64,000 bases of DNA from Bradyrhizobium sp. Tv2a-2 (GTDB lineage: Bacteria; Pseudomonadota; Alphaproteobacteria; Rhizobiales; Xanthobacteraceae), in contig NZ_AXAI01000001.1 of NCBI RefSeq assembly GCF_000472425.1, positions 428,501-492,500 of the forward strand, given 5' to 3'. The notes below the pieces were generated by a model, which was not told where the DNA came from, searched no databases, and worked only from the letters and a program-made list of their open reading frames with translations. The position numbers were made by a program, and so were the translations under genes. Below are positions 18,454 to 28,400 of this stretch, piece after piece (positions within the stretch are counted from its first letter, which is position 1; each line of letters begins with the position of its first letter).

Positions 18454-20043
18454 TCAGAAGACCAGCACTTTGGCCTGCTTGACCTGCGGCAGCGCCTGCA
18501 CCTTGGCCAGCAGGTCGGGCGGCACCGGCCCGTCGACCTCGACCAGCGCGATGGCGTCGCTGCCGGGCGCAACGCGGCCGAGATGGAAGGTCGCAATGTT
18601 GATCTTGGCGTCACCGAGAAGGCTTGCGAACCTGCCGATGAAGCCCGGCTTGTCCTCGTTGGTGATGTAGATCATCGACTTGCCGAACTCGGCGTCGACC
18701 CGGATGCCCTTGACGTCGACGAGGCGCGGCTTGCCGTCGTGATAGACCGTGCCCGACACCGAGCGCTCCTGCCGCTCGGTGGCGACGGTGACGGTGATCA
18801 GGCTTTCATAGTCGCTCTGGGCTGCGCGCACCACCTCGTCCACCACCATGCCGCGCTCTTTCGCGACGACCGGCGCGGAGACGACGTTGACCTCGCCCAG
18901 CATAGGTCGCAACAGACCGGACAGCACCGCCGAGGTCAGCGCCTTGATCTTCATCTCCGCGACATGGCCCTCATAGGTGATCTGCACCTTGTTGATACCG
19001 GTCTCGGTGAGCTGGCCCGCGAAGGAGCCGAGCTTCTCCGCAAGCCCGATGAACGGCTTCAGCTTCGGTGCTTCTTCCGCCGTGATCGAGGGGAAGTTGA
19101 TGGCGTTGGAGATGGCGCCCGAGAGCAGGTAGTCCGACATCTGCTCTGCGATCTGCAGCGCGACGTTCTCCTGCGCCTCGTTGGTGGAGGCGCCGAGATG
19201 CGGCGTGCAGATCACGTTGGGGTGGCCGAACAGCACGTTCTTGGTCGCGGGCTCGTCGACGAACACGTCGAACGCCGCGCCCGCCACATGCTTGGAGTTG
19301 AGCGCATCGACCAGCGCCTGCTCGTCGACCAGGCCGCCGCGGGCACAGTTGATGATGCGCACGCCCTTCTTCATCTTCGCAATCGCCGATGCGTCGATGA
19401 TATTCTTCGTCTTCTCGGTGAGCGGGGTGTGCAGGGTGATGAAATCGGCGCGCCTGAACAGCTCGTCAAGCTCGACCTTCTCCACGCCGATATCCTTGGC
19501 GCGCTCCGGCGACAGGAACGGGTCGAAACCGATCACCCGCATGCGCAGGCCCTGCGCACGATCGCAAACGATGGAGCCGATATTGCCGCAGCCGATGACG
19601 CCGAGCACCTTGCCGGTGATCTCGACGCCCATGAAGCGGTTCTTCTCCCACTTGCCGGCTTGTGTGGACGCGTCGGCCTGCGGGATCTCGCGCGCCAGCG
19701 CCAGCATGAGAGTAACCGCATGCTCGGCGGTCGTGATGGAATTGCCGAACGGCGTGTTCATCACGATGATGCCCTTGGCGGTCGCGGCCGGAATCTCGAC
19801 ATTGTCGACACCGATGCCGGCGCGGCCGATCACCTTGAGCCGCTTGGCGCGCTCGATGATCTTGGCGGTCGCCTTGGTGGCGGAGCGGATGGCAAGGCCG
19901 TCATAGTCGCCGATGATCTCGGCAAGCTTGTCCTTGTCCTTGCCGAGATTGGGCTGGAAGTCGACCTCGACGCCACGGTCTTTGAAGATCTGCACGGCGG
20001 CGGGAGACAGAGCGTCGGAAATGAGAACTTTGGGTTTGGACAT
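18454..20043 (-). CDS. serA: D-3-phosphoglycerate dehydrogenase
   Basis: SerA oxidises 3-phosphoglycerate to 3-phosphohydroxypyruvate, the first step of serine synthesis. It is 529 residues, the long form with an intervening domain and a C-terminal ACT domain (IYITNEDKPGFIGRFASLLG), which binds serine in many relatives for feedback control. VIGCGNIGSIVCDRA is the NAD site, and INCARGGLVDE and PHLGAST hold the catalytic Arg and His. The start MSKPKVLISDALS at 20043 is chosen over a longer frame to 20112, which adds residues outside the family. It lies downstream of serC; a strong hairpin separates the two. Confidence 0.97.
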   Translation of the reverse strand: MSKPKVLISDALSPAAVQIFKDRGVEVDFQPNLGKDKDKLAEIIGDYDGLAIRSATKATAKIIERAKRLKVIGRAGIGVDNVEIPAATAKGIIVMNTPFGNSITTAEHAVTLMLALAREIPQADASTQAGKWEKNRFMGVEITGKVLGVIGCGNIGSIVCDRAQGLRMRVIGFDPFLSPERAKDIGVEKVELDELFRRADFITLHTPLTEKTKNIIDASAIAKMKKGVRIINCARGGLVDEQALVDALNSKHVAGAAFDVFVDEPATKNVLFGHPNVICTPHLGASTNEAQENVALQIAEQMSDYLLSGAISNAINFPSITAEEAPKLKPFIGLAEKLGSFAGQLTETGINKVQITYEGHVAEMKIKALTSAVLSGLLRPMLGEVNVVSAPVVAKERGMVVDEVVRAAQSDYESLITVTVATERQERSVSGTVYHDGKPRLVDVKGIRVDAEFGKSMIYITNEDKPGFIGRFASLLGDAKINIATFHLGRVAPGSDAIALVEVDGPVPPDLLAKVQALPQVKQAKVLVF

Positions 20044-20144
20044 GGTGTGATCCGTCAGTGGACGATGCGTTTGATTGACGTCGCGCCCTGCGTGCCTCGC
20101 CCGCAGGTTCACCTTTGTTCGATGATGACTGGAAATAACGCTCT

Positions 20145-20169
20145 CGAGGCCGCCTTACCTGCGGCCTCG
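20145..20169 (-). terminator. Strong hairpin between serC and serA
   Basis: CGAGGCCGC (20145-20153) and GCGGCCTCG (20161-20169) form a perfect 9-bp stem with a seven-base loop, 12 bases beyond the serC stop. It lacks a long T run on the minus strand, so it may attenuate rather than end read-through into serA, or protect the serC message end. Confidence 0.6.
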
Positions 20170-20180
20170 ATACGCTGTCT

Positions 20181-21353
20181 TCAAGCAGCCTTCGCCAGCT
20201 GCGCCTTGGCTTCGACAAAGGCCCAGTCGATCCACTGCGTGAGCAGCGCAACGTCGGCTGCTTCAACGGTGGCGCCGCACCAGATGCGCAGGCCCGCCGG
20301 CGCATCGCGGTAATGGGCGAAGTCGAAGCCCGCGGCTTCCTTCTCGACCATGGCAACCAGCTTCTTGACGAAATCCGACTGCGCGTCGCCGTTCAGCGAG
20401 GTGATCGCGGCATCGGTGAACTTCAGACACACCGAGGTATTGGAGCGGATCGATACGTCCTTGGCCAGGAAATCGATCCACGGCGTCTTCGCCACCCAGT
20501 CGGCGATCACCTTGGTGTTGGCATCGGCGCGGCCGATCAGCGCCTTCAGGCCGCCGATCGACTTGCCCCAGTTCAGCGCATCGAGATAGTCCTCGACGCA
20601 CAGCATCGACGGCGTGTTGATGGTCTCGCCGACGAAGATGCCCTCGTTGATCTTGCCGCCCTTGGTCATGCGGAAGATCTTCGGCAGCGGCCAGGCCGGC
20701 TTGTAGGTCTCGAGCCGCTCCACCGCGCGAGGGGAAAGCACGAGCATGCCATGCGCGGCCTCGCCGCCCAGCGCCTTCTGCCAGGAGAAGGTGACGACGT
20801 CGAGCTTGGCCCAATCGAGCGGTTGCGCGAACGCAGCCGACGTGGCGTCGCAAATGGTCAGGCCCTGACGGTCCGCCCTGATCCAGTCGGCACTGGGCAC
20901 ACGCACGCCCGAGGTGGTGCCGTTCCAGGTGAAGACGATGTCGCTTGCGGGATCGACCTTGGAGAGATCGGGGAGTTCGCCGTAACCCGCGGTCAGCTTG
21001 GTGACGTCCTTGAGCTTCAGCTCCTTGACGACGTCGGAAACCCAGCCCTCGCCGAAGGATTCCCAGGCGATCATAGTGACGGGCCGCGCGCCGAGCAGCG
21101 ACCACAGCGACATTTCGACGGCGCCGGTATCGGACGCCGGCACGATGCCGATGCGATAGTCGGCCGGCACTTCCAGCACTTCACGGGTCAGATCGATCGC
21201 AAGCTTGAGTTTGTTTTTGCCGATCTTGGCACGATGCGAGCGGCCGAGCGCTGCGTCCTTGAGATTTTGGGGGGTCCAGCCGGGGCGCTTGGCGCAGGGG
21301 CCGGATGAAAAATGCGGCACGGACGGCCGCTGAGCGGGCTTCGCTGCAGTCAT
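20181..21353 (-). CDS. serC: Phosphoserine aminotransferase
   Basis: SerC transfers an amino group from glutamate to 3-phosphohydroxypyruvate, giving phosphoserine, the second serine step; it also acts in pyridoxal phosphate synthesis in some bacteria. It is 390 residues, the alphaproteobacterial form ([18 protein letters not shown]). [16 protein letters not shown] carries the PLP lysine. The ATG at 21353 has AAGGG upstream. It is the upstream member of a serC-serA pair and has what looks like a serC leader RNA in front. Confidence 0.97.
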   Translation of the reverse strand: MTAAKPAQRPSVPHFSSGPCAKRPGWTPQNLKDAALGRSHRAKIGKNKLKLAIDLTREVLEVPADYRIGIVPASDTGAVEMSLWSLLGARPVTMIAWESFGEGWVSDVVKELKLKDVTKLTAGYGELPDLSKVDPASDIVFTWNGTTSGVRVPSADWIRADRQGLTICDATSAAFAQPLDWAKLDVVTFSWQKALGGEAAHGMLVLSPRAVERLETYKPAWPLPKIFRMTKGGKINEGIFVGETINTPSMLCVEDYLDALNWGKSIGGLKALIGRADANTKVIADWVAKTPWIDFLAKDVSIRSNTSVCLKFTDAAITSLNGDAQSDFVKKLVAMVEKEAAGFDFAHYRDAPAGLRIWCGATVEAADVALLTQWIDWAFVEAKAQLAKAA

Positions 21354-21372
21354 GATCTACCCTTCCAGATAG

Positions 21373-21412
21373 TAAGCCTCCCGTTGGGGGGAGGTGTCCC
21401 GCCGCGGGTGTT
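21373..21412 (-). ncRNA. Probable serC leader RNA motif
   Basis: Read on the minus strand just before serC, two hairpins follow each other: a short CCCG/CGGG stem (21398-21408) and a CCTCCC/GGGAGG stem (21377-21382 with 21389-21394). This layout, immediately upstream of serC-serA in an alphaproteobacterium, matches what I recall of the serC RNA motif described in this group. Identification is from position and structure; a covariance search against Rfam would decide. It would act as a leader that controls serine synthesis. Confidence 0.55.
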
Positions 21413-21475
21413 ACGGGAATCGCCTGATATCGTCAAGAAACTTCGCGCTCCTCACGCGCGATTGATCCGCGGCGA

Positions 21476-21763
21476 TCATTCCGGCGGAGCCCCAGGCGGC
21501 GTCGCGCCGCCCGGCCGGTGCAGGAACGTCATCGAGGCAAAGGCGCCGATCCAGGAACCGACCGCTGCGAACAGCACATAGATCCAGTTTTCCGTGTAGC
21601 TGATCACCGCAAAGGACGAGAGCAGATACCAGATGCTGCTCCAGGTCGCCGCCGGAACGCGCTTGCGCGCCACGACCGAGGACGTGAACATCACATAGAC
21701 CGCATCAGTCGCGGCCGTGGCGAGCACGACGGCCAGCGCCGTCAAAGGATGGATCGACGACAT
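21476..21763 (-). CDS. Small three-helix membrane protein
   Basis: A 95-residue protein with three hydrophobic segments (about residues 6-26, 42-57 and 60-82) and a Pro/Gly-rich tail. It looks like a small inner-membrane protein of unknown function. Two residues stand out, a Trp-rich helix around residue 45 and a polar RKR between helices 1 and 2. No family name is offered. It is on the same strand as the flanking GNAT and serC genes but not close enough to call an operon. Confidence 0.6.
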   Translation of the reverse strand: MSSIHPLTALAVVLATAATDAVYVMFTSSVVARKRVPAATWSSIWYLLSSFAVISYTENWIYVLFAAVGSWIGAFASMTFLHRPGGATPPGAPPE

Positions 21764-21866
21764 CGCTTCGGTTCTCCAAGGCAGCCGCGAACTCCGGTTT
21801 CACCTCTCCCGAAGAGAGAGGTGGACAACCTCGCGGAGGCAATCACTCAACAAATTCCGCCGTCCT

Positions 21867-22331
21867 CTAAAACCTGATCGTCATGCCGATGTGACTGCGC
21901 GCAAAGCCGAGCCGCTCGTAGAAGCGCTGGGCGTCGACGCGGGTTTGGTGGGTTAGAAGTTCGACCAGCTTGCAGCCTTGTGCACGCGCCTCACCGACGG
22001 CCCAGCGCACCAGCTGCTCGCCGATGCCGCGGCTGCGGCGGCTGCCATCGACACGAACGTCCTCGATCAGCCCGCGGGAAGCACCTTGCGAGCTTAGGCC
22101 CGGCAGGATGCAGAGCTGCAGGCAGCCGACCACCACACTCGCCTCCTCCGCGACTACGAGCGTGATGTTCGGATCGGCATCGACCCGCGCAAAGGCCTGG
22201 AAATAGCTGTCCGGCAACGGCGCCTCGATCCTCTCGCGCGTCTTCCCGAGCGCATCGTCCGCGAGCATCGCGACGATCTTGTCAACGTCCTCGCGGCGGG
22301 CGCGGCGGATGGTGATGGCGTTTGCGGTCAT
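21867..22331 (-). CDS. GNAT-family N-acetyltransferase
   Basis: A 154-residue acyl-CoA-dependent acetyltransferase. The fold is visible in order: ITIRRARREDVDKIVAML at the N-terminus, the central strand pair around LVVAEEASVVVGCLQL, and the acetyl-CoA loop VDGSRRSRGIGEQLVRWA (R/Q-x-x-G-x-G/A type), ending with AQRFYERLGFARSHIGM. Substrate unknown. It lies 17 bases downstream of the glutathione transferase gene on the same strand, so they are likely cotranscribed. Confidence 0.9.
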   Translation of the reverse strand: MTANAITIRRARREDVDKIVAMLADDALGKTRERIEAPLPDSYFQAFARVDADPNITLVVAEEASVVVGCLQLCILPGLSSQGASRGLIEDVRVDGSRRSRGIGEQLVRWAVGEARAQGCKLVELLTHQTRVDAQRFYERLGFARSHIGMTIRF

Positions 22332-22348
22332 GATCTTCCAACTTTCCC

Positions 22349-22939
22349 TCAGCGCACCGGCGCAAGCTTCAGCACACGTTCGCTGTCAGCGATCCAGCGC
22401 CTGACAGCACCATAGCGCGCCATATCGAAACCGCCCTGATGCGCAAGGCGCGTGTAGGCAAGCAGCGCGACATCCGCAAGCGAGAAGGCGTCGCCCAGGA
22501 GATGGTGCGTGCGCGCGAGCTGCTGCTCGAGCTGATCCAGCGCGGCATAGCCGCGCTTCACGAGGTTCGGATCGAGCTCGCTCTGCCGCTTGCCGAGATA
22601 GACCATCTGGAAACGGCACACCGCCACATAGGGCACATGGCTGTACTGCTCCCAGAACAGCCAGGCGTCCATCCGCGCGGCAGCAAACGCATCCTTGGGA
22701 ACGAGATCGCTGTCGCGCGCGAGATAGCGGATGATGGCGTTGGATTGGGCCAGTGTTCGGCCGTCCTCGAAATCCACCGCCGGCACCTGCCCGAACGGAT
22801 TGAGCTCGAGGAATTCAGGCGTCCGGCTGCCGCCGCGCAGCGTGTCGACCTCGACCCAGCCGTAGCGCAGGCCGAGATAATCGGACACCCACTTCACCTT
22901 CAGGCAGTTGCCAGAATTGCTGTCGCCGAGAATCTTCAT
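22349..22939 (-). CDS. Glutathione S-transferase-like protein
   Basis: A 196-residue GST. The N-terminal thioredoxin-like half begins MKILGDSNSGNCLKVKW, with the NPFGQVPAV cis-proline segment and DGRTLAQSNAIIRYL, which binds the glutathione gamma-glutamyl group. The all-helical C-terminal half follows. The start at 22939 is used because an in-frame Met at 22972 adds a non-family leader. Its sequence layout is close to the GST at 44534. Likely cotranscribed with the downstream GNAT gene. Substrate unknown. Confidence 0.88.
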   Translation of the reverse strand: MKILGDSNSGNCLKVKWVSDYLGLRYGWVEVDTLRGGSRTPEFLELNPFGQVPAVDFEDGRTLAQSNAIIRYLARDSDLVPKDAFAAARMDAWLFWEQYSHVPYVAVCRFQMVYLGKRQSELDPNLVKRGYAALDQLEQQLARTHHLLGDAFSLADVALLAYTRLAHQGGFDMARYGAVRRWIADSERVLKLAPVR

Positions 22940-23024
22940 GTCGCCACCTGCTGCCGAGAGGCGACAGAGCAACAGGCAAAGGCAAAGCTGTCAATCGCGA
23001 TAGCACGAGGCGGCGGGCCTGGGC

Positions 23025-23840
23025 TCAGAACTTGTAACCGAGACCGGCGCGCACCGTATTGATGCTGGTATCGACGCTGGCGGTGAAGCGGACATACTCC
23101 CACTCCGCACGCGCGAACAAGCCGCCCACGATATTGATGTCGACGCCCAGGCCGGCGGTGTAGCCGTAGATCAGGTGGTTGTGCTGGGCATCCGTTGCTT
23201 GCAATGGCTGCAGCGGAGTGAAGGGGCCGGATATGGTGGTGGCGACGGCGTCGTTGATGACGACGGCGTGGGTGATGTCAGCATTGCCAAGCGCAAATCC
23301 GCCAAACATATATGGCAGGAAACAGCCCCAGGCGTAGGCCGCGCGACCGCGGAACGTCGCCATGTCCGAAATCGAAATCGATGACGATGAAGTCACCGCG
23401 ACATCATGAAAGAAGCGGTCGGACAGCGCGGCGCCGCTGACGAGTTCCTTGCTCGCACTCGAGGTGCCTCCGAACGAGCCGTGCAGCCAGCTCGCCTCGA
23501 CGCCGACGACCACATCGTCCCACTGCCAATTATATCCGGTGAAAGCGCCATAGCCCGGGGCGCGTGCCGACACCTTTCCCATGCCGAGATTCCAGGATGA
23601 CACCTGCATCTCCTGGATCACATTGTGGTCGAGCAGTGCGGCGATCATGTTCGCATTGGAGCCGGTGAAATTCTCGTCCGACGAGCCGTAGCCGGCTTGG
23701 CCGCCGATATAGAAGCCTTCCCAGTTCACGCTCGACGTGGAAAGCCCGTCGGTGAAGCCGCCGCGGAGGATGGGAAGATCGGCAGCATTCGCCGCGGTCA
23801 TCGCCCCGCACATCACCGCCGCCAGCAAAAGCCTACGCAT
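23025..23840 (-). CDS. Outer membrane beta-barrel protein, Omp25/Omp31 type
   Basis: A 271-residue protein. Residues 1-19 are a signal peptide (MRRLLLAAVMCGAMTAANA), followed by ADLP and alternating beta strands. It ends GLGYKF with a C-terminal aromatic, the signal for outer membrane insertion. The GFYIGGQAGYG and GYNWQWDDVVVGVEASW segments are typical of the small 8-stranded Omp25/Omp31 family. The second Met at 23840 is chosen for the signal peptide. It may act as a structural porin; ligand unknown. Confidence 0.85.
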   Translation of the reverse strand: MRRLLLAAVMCGAMTAANAADLPILRGGFTDGLSTSSVNWEGFYIGGQAGYGSSDENFTGSNANMIAALLDHNVIQEMQVSSWNLGMGKVSARAPGYGAFTGYNWQWDDVVVGVEASWLHGSFGGTSSASKELVSGAALSDRFFHDVAVTSSSSISISDMATFRGRAAYAWGCFLPYMFGGFALGNADITHAVVINDAVATTISGPFTPLQPLQATDAQHNHLIYGYTAGLGVDINIVGGLFARAEWEYVRFTASVDTSINTVRAGLGYKF

Positions 23841-23972
23841 CGCAACGCTCCAAATCAAAACTCACTGTGGCTACGATCATCGCCTGTTAACCTTAACCAA
23901 TGGTTGTCGGCCGCCCCCTCGCCGCAAGTTCTTCGCATCGTCGCCACAGTCGCTGCGCCTCGGAAAAGAAAG

Positions 23973-23997
23973 ACGGCGCGGGAGGGTCCCGCGCCGT
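23973..23997 (-). terminator. Rho-independent terminator
   Basis: A perfect 11-bp stem ACGGCGCGGGA / TCCCGCGCCGT with a three-base loop. On the minus strand it is followed by a T-rich run (CTTTCTTTTCC), so it ends the porin transcript from 24857-24027. Confidence 0.85.
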
Positions 23998-24026
23998 TAA
24001 CGATTCCTAACAGGGGAAAAACGAAA

Positions 24027-24857
24027 TCAGCCCTTGCGAATGAGCGGCGGCGGCGGGGGCGGCAGAGTATCGAGATCCCAGCGCACGCCGAGCTTGAGGT
24101 CGTTCGACGTGATGTTCCTCATCGTCCAGGGGAATTGCGGGGTCGCGGTACCGGCGTAGTTGGAGTTGGTGCCGGTGACCGCGTCGCCGAGATTCATGTA
24201 GCTATAGGCAAGTTCGATGGTCACGTCCGGCGTGACCCTGTAGCCGAGGCCGGCATGCAGCGCCCAGGCGAAATTCCACTTGCCGTTGTCAGAGGCGTAC
24301 ACAACGCTAGGCGGAAGGGCCACGCCAAAGGTGGTGCCGATCCCGTTATCTTGGAAGCCGGAGATCCGATTGTAGGAAGCACCAATGCCGCCGCCGATGA
24401 ACGGCGTCACGCACCACCAGGTGCCGAGGTCGAAATAGCCGTTGGCCATGATGACCGTTTCAGACTTGGAGCCCGAGTAGTTGTCAGCCAGCGCTGAACC
24501 CACGAAAGCATCGGTAAATTGCGAGCCGTGGAAGTTGGCGCGGCCGCGATACTGGCCGATGACGTCGACGCGAAACCAGTTGTTGAACTGATAACCGACG
24601 CCGATGTCCCACAGCATCGACGAGTCAAAGCCGATCCCAGCGGACGTGAATAGCGCGGCGTTCGGATCGGGGTTGTCGAGCGACTTGATGCGCTGGTTGG
24701 TCATGCCGATATCGCCGCGCAGGTACCAACCGGAGAATTCGGCCGGTGGCGGCGGCGCGTACATCGGAGGCGCCGCAATCGGCAGGTCGGCGGCAAGCGC
24801 CGCGGTGGACAATATTGACGCCGCTCCGGCGGCGAGCAGTGACTTAACGCAACGCAT
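24027..24857 (-). CDS. Outer membrane beta-barrel protein with proline tail
   Basis: A 276-residue protein with a signal peptide ending near residue 22 (AALAADLP). The rest is a beta barrel with GWYLRGDIGM and WFRVDVIGQYRGRANFHG segments. Unlike its neighbour, it ends after the last strand with a proline tail (PPPPPPLIRKG) and so lacks a C-terminal aromatic residue. Proline-tailed porins of this kind seem to be common in Bradyrhizobium, from memory. The start at 24857 is selected for the signal peptide. A strong terminator follows. Confidence 0.85.
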   Translation of the reverse strand: MRCVKSLLAAGAASILSTAALAADLPIAAPPMYAPPPPAEFSGWYLRGDIGMTNQRIKSLDNPDPNAALFTSAGIGFDSSMLWDIGVGYQFNNWFRVDVIGQYRGRANFHGSQFTDAFVGSALADNYSGSKSETVIMANGYFDLGTWWCVTPFIGGGIGASYNRISGFQDNGIGTTFGVALPPSVVYASDNGKWNFAWALHAGLGYRVTPDVTIELAYSYMNLGDAVTGTNSNYAGTATPQFPWTMRNITSNDLKLGVRWDLDTLPPPPPPLIRKG

Positions 24858-25133
24858 TGGCTTCGTCCTTTTAGCCGGTGAGGCAGACACGAAGCCCCAC
24901 GTAAAAAATCCACGGCTGGACGATGCCAGCAAAAGCTTAAGCGGCACTTAACCCTAATTATTAAGGTTGATGATCTCTGACTGCAGGTGCGGAAACCGCG
25001 GCCAACGTGGCGCAAGCCGCCGCAAATGCCAACGATTGGTTTACGAGGCGAGCGAATAGCGTATGGCGAAAAGGACGAGTGCTGTTCTATTCGCTACGCC
25101 CTGTTCGCTGCTCGCCATTGGCTACTTCGCGCG

Positions 25134-26387
25134 TCAGCGCGCGTGCTGCGGCATCTTTGGCAGGAACACCGCAAGCAGCCCGATCGCCGGCAGGAAGGAG
25201 CAGAGCTGATAAACGAAAGCGATCGACGTGTGGTCGGCGACCTTGCCCAGCACGGCCGCACCGAGTCCGCCGATGCCGAAGGCGACGCCGAAGAACACGC
25301 CCGAGATCATGCCGAAGCGATGCGGCACCAGCTCCTGCGCGAACACGATGATGGAGGGCGTCGTCGACGAGATGATCAGGCCGATGATCACGCTCAGTAC
25401 CGCGCTTCCGGCAAGCCCCGCATAAGGTAGGGCCAGCGTGAATGGCAGCGCGCCGACGATCGAAATCCAGATCACGATCTTGCGGCCGAAACGGTCGCCG
25501 AGCGGGCCGCCGAAGAAGGCCCCGACCGCATTCGCCGCAAGGAAGATGAAGAGATAGATCTGCGCGGCCTGGGTCGAGACGCCGAACTTGTCGATCAGAT
25601 AGAAGATGTAATAGCTGGACAGGCTCGAGATATAGAGCTGCTTGGAGAACAACAGCATCACCAGCACGCCGAGCGCAACGAGCACGCGACGGCCGCTCGG
25701 CGCATGCGGGTCCCTGGCGATCGGCGCCATCTTCCGCGCCGTGATCTGCGGCTTGTACCAGAGCCCGATCCGCCACAGGAGCACGATCGCGATAAAGGCG
25801 ATCGAGGAGAACCAGGCGATACTGCCCTGCCCGAACGGCACGACGATGAGCGCCGCGAGCACCGGCCCCATCGCGGTGCCGAAACTGCCGCCGAGCTGGA
25901 ACACCGATTGCGCAAAGCCGTAGCGGCCACCCGACGCCAGCCGCGCGATGCGCGCGGACTCCGGGTGAAACACCGCAGATCCCAGCCCGACCATCGCGGC
26001 CGCGACCAGAATGACCAGATACCGGTGCGCGACCGAGAGCAGCAGCAATCCGAAGAAGGTCGAGGCCATGCCAACCGACAGCGAGAACGGCTGTGCCTTC
26101 TTGTCGGTGAAATGCCCGACCACCGGCTGCAACAGCGAGGCGGTGAACTGGAAGGCCAGCGTGATCAGCCCGATCTGCGCGAAGTCCAGCGCGTAATTGT
26201 CCTTCAGGATCGGATACACCGACGCGATCAACGACTGCATGGTGTCGTTGAGGAAATGCGAGAAGCTGATGCCGGCAAGCACGACGTATGCGGGACCAGC
26301 CGCCTTCGCGGCCAACGACGGCGCGGCGTCCTTGACGACGACCTGCTCGGTCGGCGCTTCCTGCGATACGACGACTGCCTTGTTCAA
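25134..26387 (-). CDS. MFS transporter, fosmidomycin-resistance (Fsr) type
   Basis: A 417-residue major facilitator with about 12 helices. It matches the Fsr group of efflux pumps: the first helix GISFSHFLNDTMQSLIASVYPILKDNY, GHFTDKKAQPFSLSVGM between helices 2 and 3, and HPESARIARLASGGRYGFAQSVFQLGGSFG. These proteins export fosmidomycin or unrelated drugs. The start at 26387 is a TTG with GGAAG upstream. The physiological substrate is not known. Confidence 0.9.
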   Translation of the reverse strand: MNKAVVVSQEAPTEQVVVKDAAPSLAAKAAGPAYVVLAGISFSHFLNDTMQSLIASVYPILKDNYALDFAQIGLITLAFQFTASLLQPVVGHFTDKKAQPFSLSVGMASTFFGLLLLSVAHRYLVILVAAAMVGLGSAVFHPESARIARLASGGRYGFAQSVFQLGGSFGTAMGPVLAALIVVPFGQGSIAWFSSIAFIAIVLLWRIGLWYKPQITARKMAPIARDPHAPSGRRVLVALGVLVMLLFSKQLYISSLSSYYIFYLIDKFGVSTQAAQIYLFIFLAANAVGAFFGGPLGDRFGRKIVIWISIVGALPFTLALPYAGLAGSAVLSVIIGLIISSTTPSIIVFAQELVPHRFGMISGVFFGVAFGIGGLGAAVLGKVADHTSIAFVYQLCSFLPAIGLLAVFLPKMPQHAR

Positions 26388-26579
26388 TGCGGACTTCCCG
26401 GGGAAAATTCGGATGGAATCAATGCGTCGTTCCTACAGGGGGGACGCACGCACGACCACCGCCAATAGCCGATGGCTGCGATGCAACCGCGGTTCCCGCG
26501 CGCTTGTCCAGCAAGACCAGGATCTCCCGCCTCTCCTCGTCGGGAGCGAAGGAGAATGCGGCTCGATCGGAGACCAGCC

Positions 26580-27926
26580 TCAGGCGGCAGCCACCTGGCC
26601 CAGCGCTGAGACGATGGTGTCGACGACTTCCTCGACCAGGATGCGGTCGTCGCCCTCGCCCATCACCCGGATCACGGGCTCGGTGCCGGAGGAGCGCACC
26701 AGCAGGCGGCCATGGCCGTTGAGTCGCTGTTCGCCATCGGTGATGGCCGACTTGACCTCGGCATTGTCGAGCGGCTTGCCGCTGCGGTAGCGCACGTTCT
26801 TGAGGATCTGCGGCAGCGGATCGAAGCGATGGCAGACTTCCGAGACCGGGCGACGCAGCCTCTGCACCACGGCGAGGACCTGCAGCGCCGCGACAAAGCC
26901 GTCGCCGGTCGTCGCGTAGTCCGACAGGATGATGTGCCCGGAGGGTTCGCCACCGAGATTATAGCCACGCGCGAGCATCTGCTCGAGCACATAGCGGTCG
27001 CCGACCGGGGTGCGCACGACTTCGAGCCCCTGCTCCTTCAGGAAGCGCTCGAGTCCGAGATTGGACATCACGGTCGCGACAATGCCGGGCTGCGAAAGGC
27101 GTCCGTCTTCCTTCCAGCTCTGCGCGATCACGGCGAGCAGCTGGTCGCCATCGACGATATGGCCGCGCTCGTCGACCAGGATGACGCGGTCCGCGTCACC
27201 GTCGAGCGCAATGCCGATGTCGCCGCGCATCTCGCGCACCTTGCGTGCCAGCGCCTCCGGCGAGGTCGAGCCGCATTCCTTGTTGATGTTGAACCCGTCA
27301 GGCTCGACGCCGATGGAGATCACGTCGGCGCCCAGCTCCCACAGCGCTTCCGGCACCACCTTGTAAGCGGCACCGTTGGCGCAATCGACCACCACGCGCA
27401 GGCCGTCGAGCGAGAGGTCGCGCGGCAAAGTGCGCTTTGCGAATTCGATGTAGCGGTCGTGCACGCCGTCGATGCGGCGGGCGCGCCCAAGGCTCGCGCT
27501 TTGCGCCAGGCGCTTGTCGAGGGATTCGCCGAGCAGCCGCTCGATTTGACGCTCGACATCGTCGGAGAGCTTGAAGCCCTGCGGACCGAACAGCTTGATG
27601 CCGTTGTCCTCGAACAGATTGTGGGAGGCGGAGATCATCACGCCGAGATCGGCGCGCATGGACTTGGTGAGCATGGCGACCGCGGGCGTCGGCATCGGAC
27701 CGACCAGGAGCACGTCCATGCCGACCGAGGTGAAGCCCGCGACCATGGCGTATTCGATCATGTAGCCGGATAGCCGCGTATCCTTGCCGATGACGACGCG
27801 GTGGCGATGCTCGCCGCGCTGAAACACGAGCCCCGCGGCCTGACCGACCTTGAGCGCCAGCTCCGGCGTGATCAGGCCGTTGGCGCGTCCACGAATGCCA
27901 TCGGTACCGAAATAGTTGCGGCTCAT
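26580..27926 (-). CDS. glmM: Phosphoglucosamine mutase
   Basis: GlmM converts glucosamine-6-phosphate to glucosamine-1-phosphate on the route to UDP-GlcNAc for peptidoglycan and LPS. The 448-residue length is normal. The phosphoserine loop [20 protein letters not shown] is near residue 100, the metal motif is DGDADR, and the sugar-binding EPSGHI and the C-terminal phosphate site [15 protein letters not shown] are present. The start [16 protein letters not shown] at 27926 is the family N-terminus. No ftsH or folP is seen next to it here. Confidence 0.97.
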   Translation of the reverse strand: MSRNYFGTDGIRGRANGLITPELALKVGQAAGLVFQRGEHRHRVVIGKDTRLSGYMIEYAMVAGFTSVGMDVLLVGPMPTPAVAMLTKSMRADLGVMISASHNLFEDNGIKLFGPQGFKLSDDVERQIERLLGESLDKRLAQSASLGRARRIDGVHDRYIEFAKRTLPRDLSLDGLRVVVDCANGAAYKVVPEALWELGADVISIGVEPDGFNINKECGSTSPEALARKVREMRGDIGIALDGDADRVILVDERGHIVDGDQLLAVIAQSWKEDGRLSQPGIVATVMSNLGLERFLKEQGLEVVRTPVGDRYVLEQMLARGYNLGGEPSGHIILSDYATTGDGFVAALQVLAVVQRLRRPVSEVCHRFDPLPQILKNVRYRSGKPLDNAEVKSAITDGEQRLNGHGRLLVRSSGTEPVIRVMGEGDDRILVEEVVDTIVSALGQVAAA

Positions 27927-28119
27927 TAAGACCCCCAGTAGTGCGCCGTCGATACTCGCACAACTTGCGAGCGTGCCCTAATCCCACTAATTCGGGGTGT
28001 TATAATGGCTTCGCCGCTAAAATGGCTTCAAAAAATATGATTAATCATTACGGGGGAGGGGCCGCGCGACGCACCCGTTAAGGTCTTGTCAACGTTAAGG
28101 TTTGCGGAGATCCGGCGGG

Positions 28120-28335
<216 letters not shown>

Positions 28336-28400
28336 TCAACCATGCTAGATGACAACGCGCGTCGGAATTACAAGACGGTTTTTGAGGGCCGGGAACGTTC

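Noticed and set aside
18349..20313. 654-codon plus-strand frame opposite serA
   Set aside because: Shadow of serA. It is rich in Arg, His and Asp with no coherent domains.
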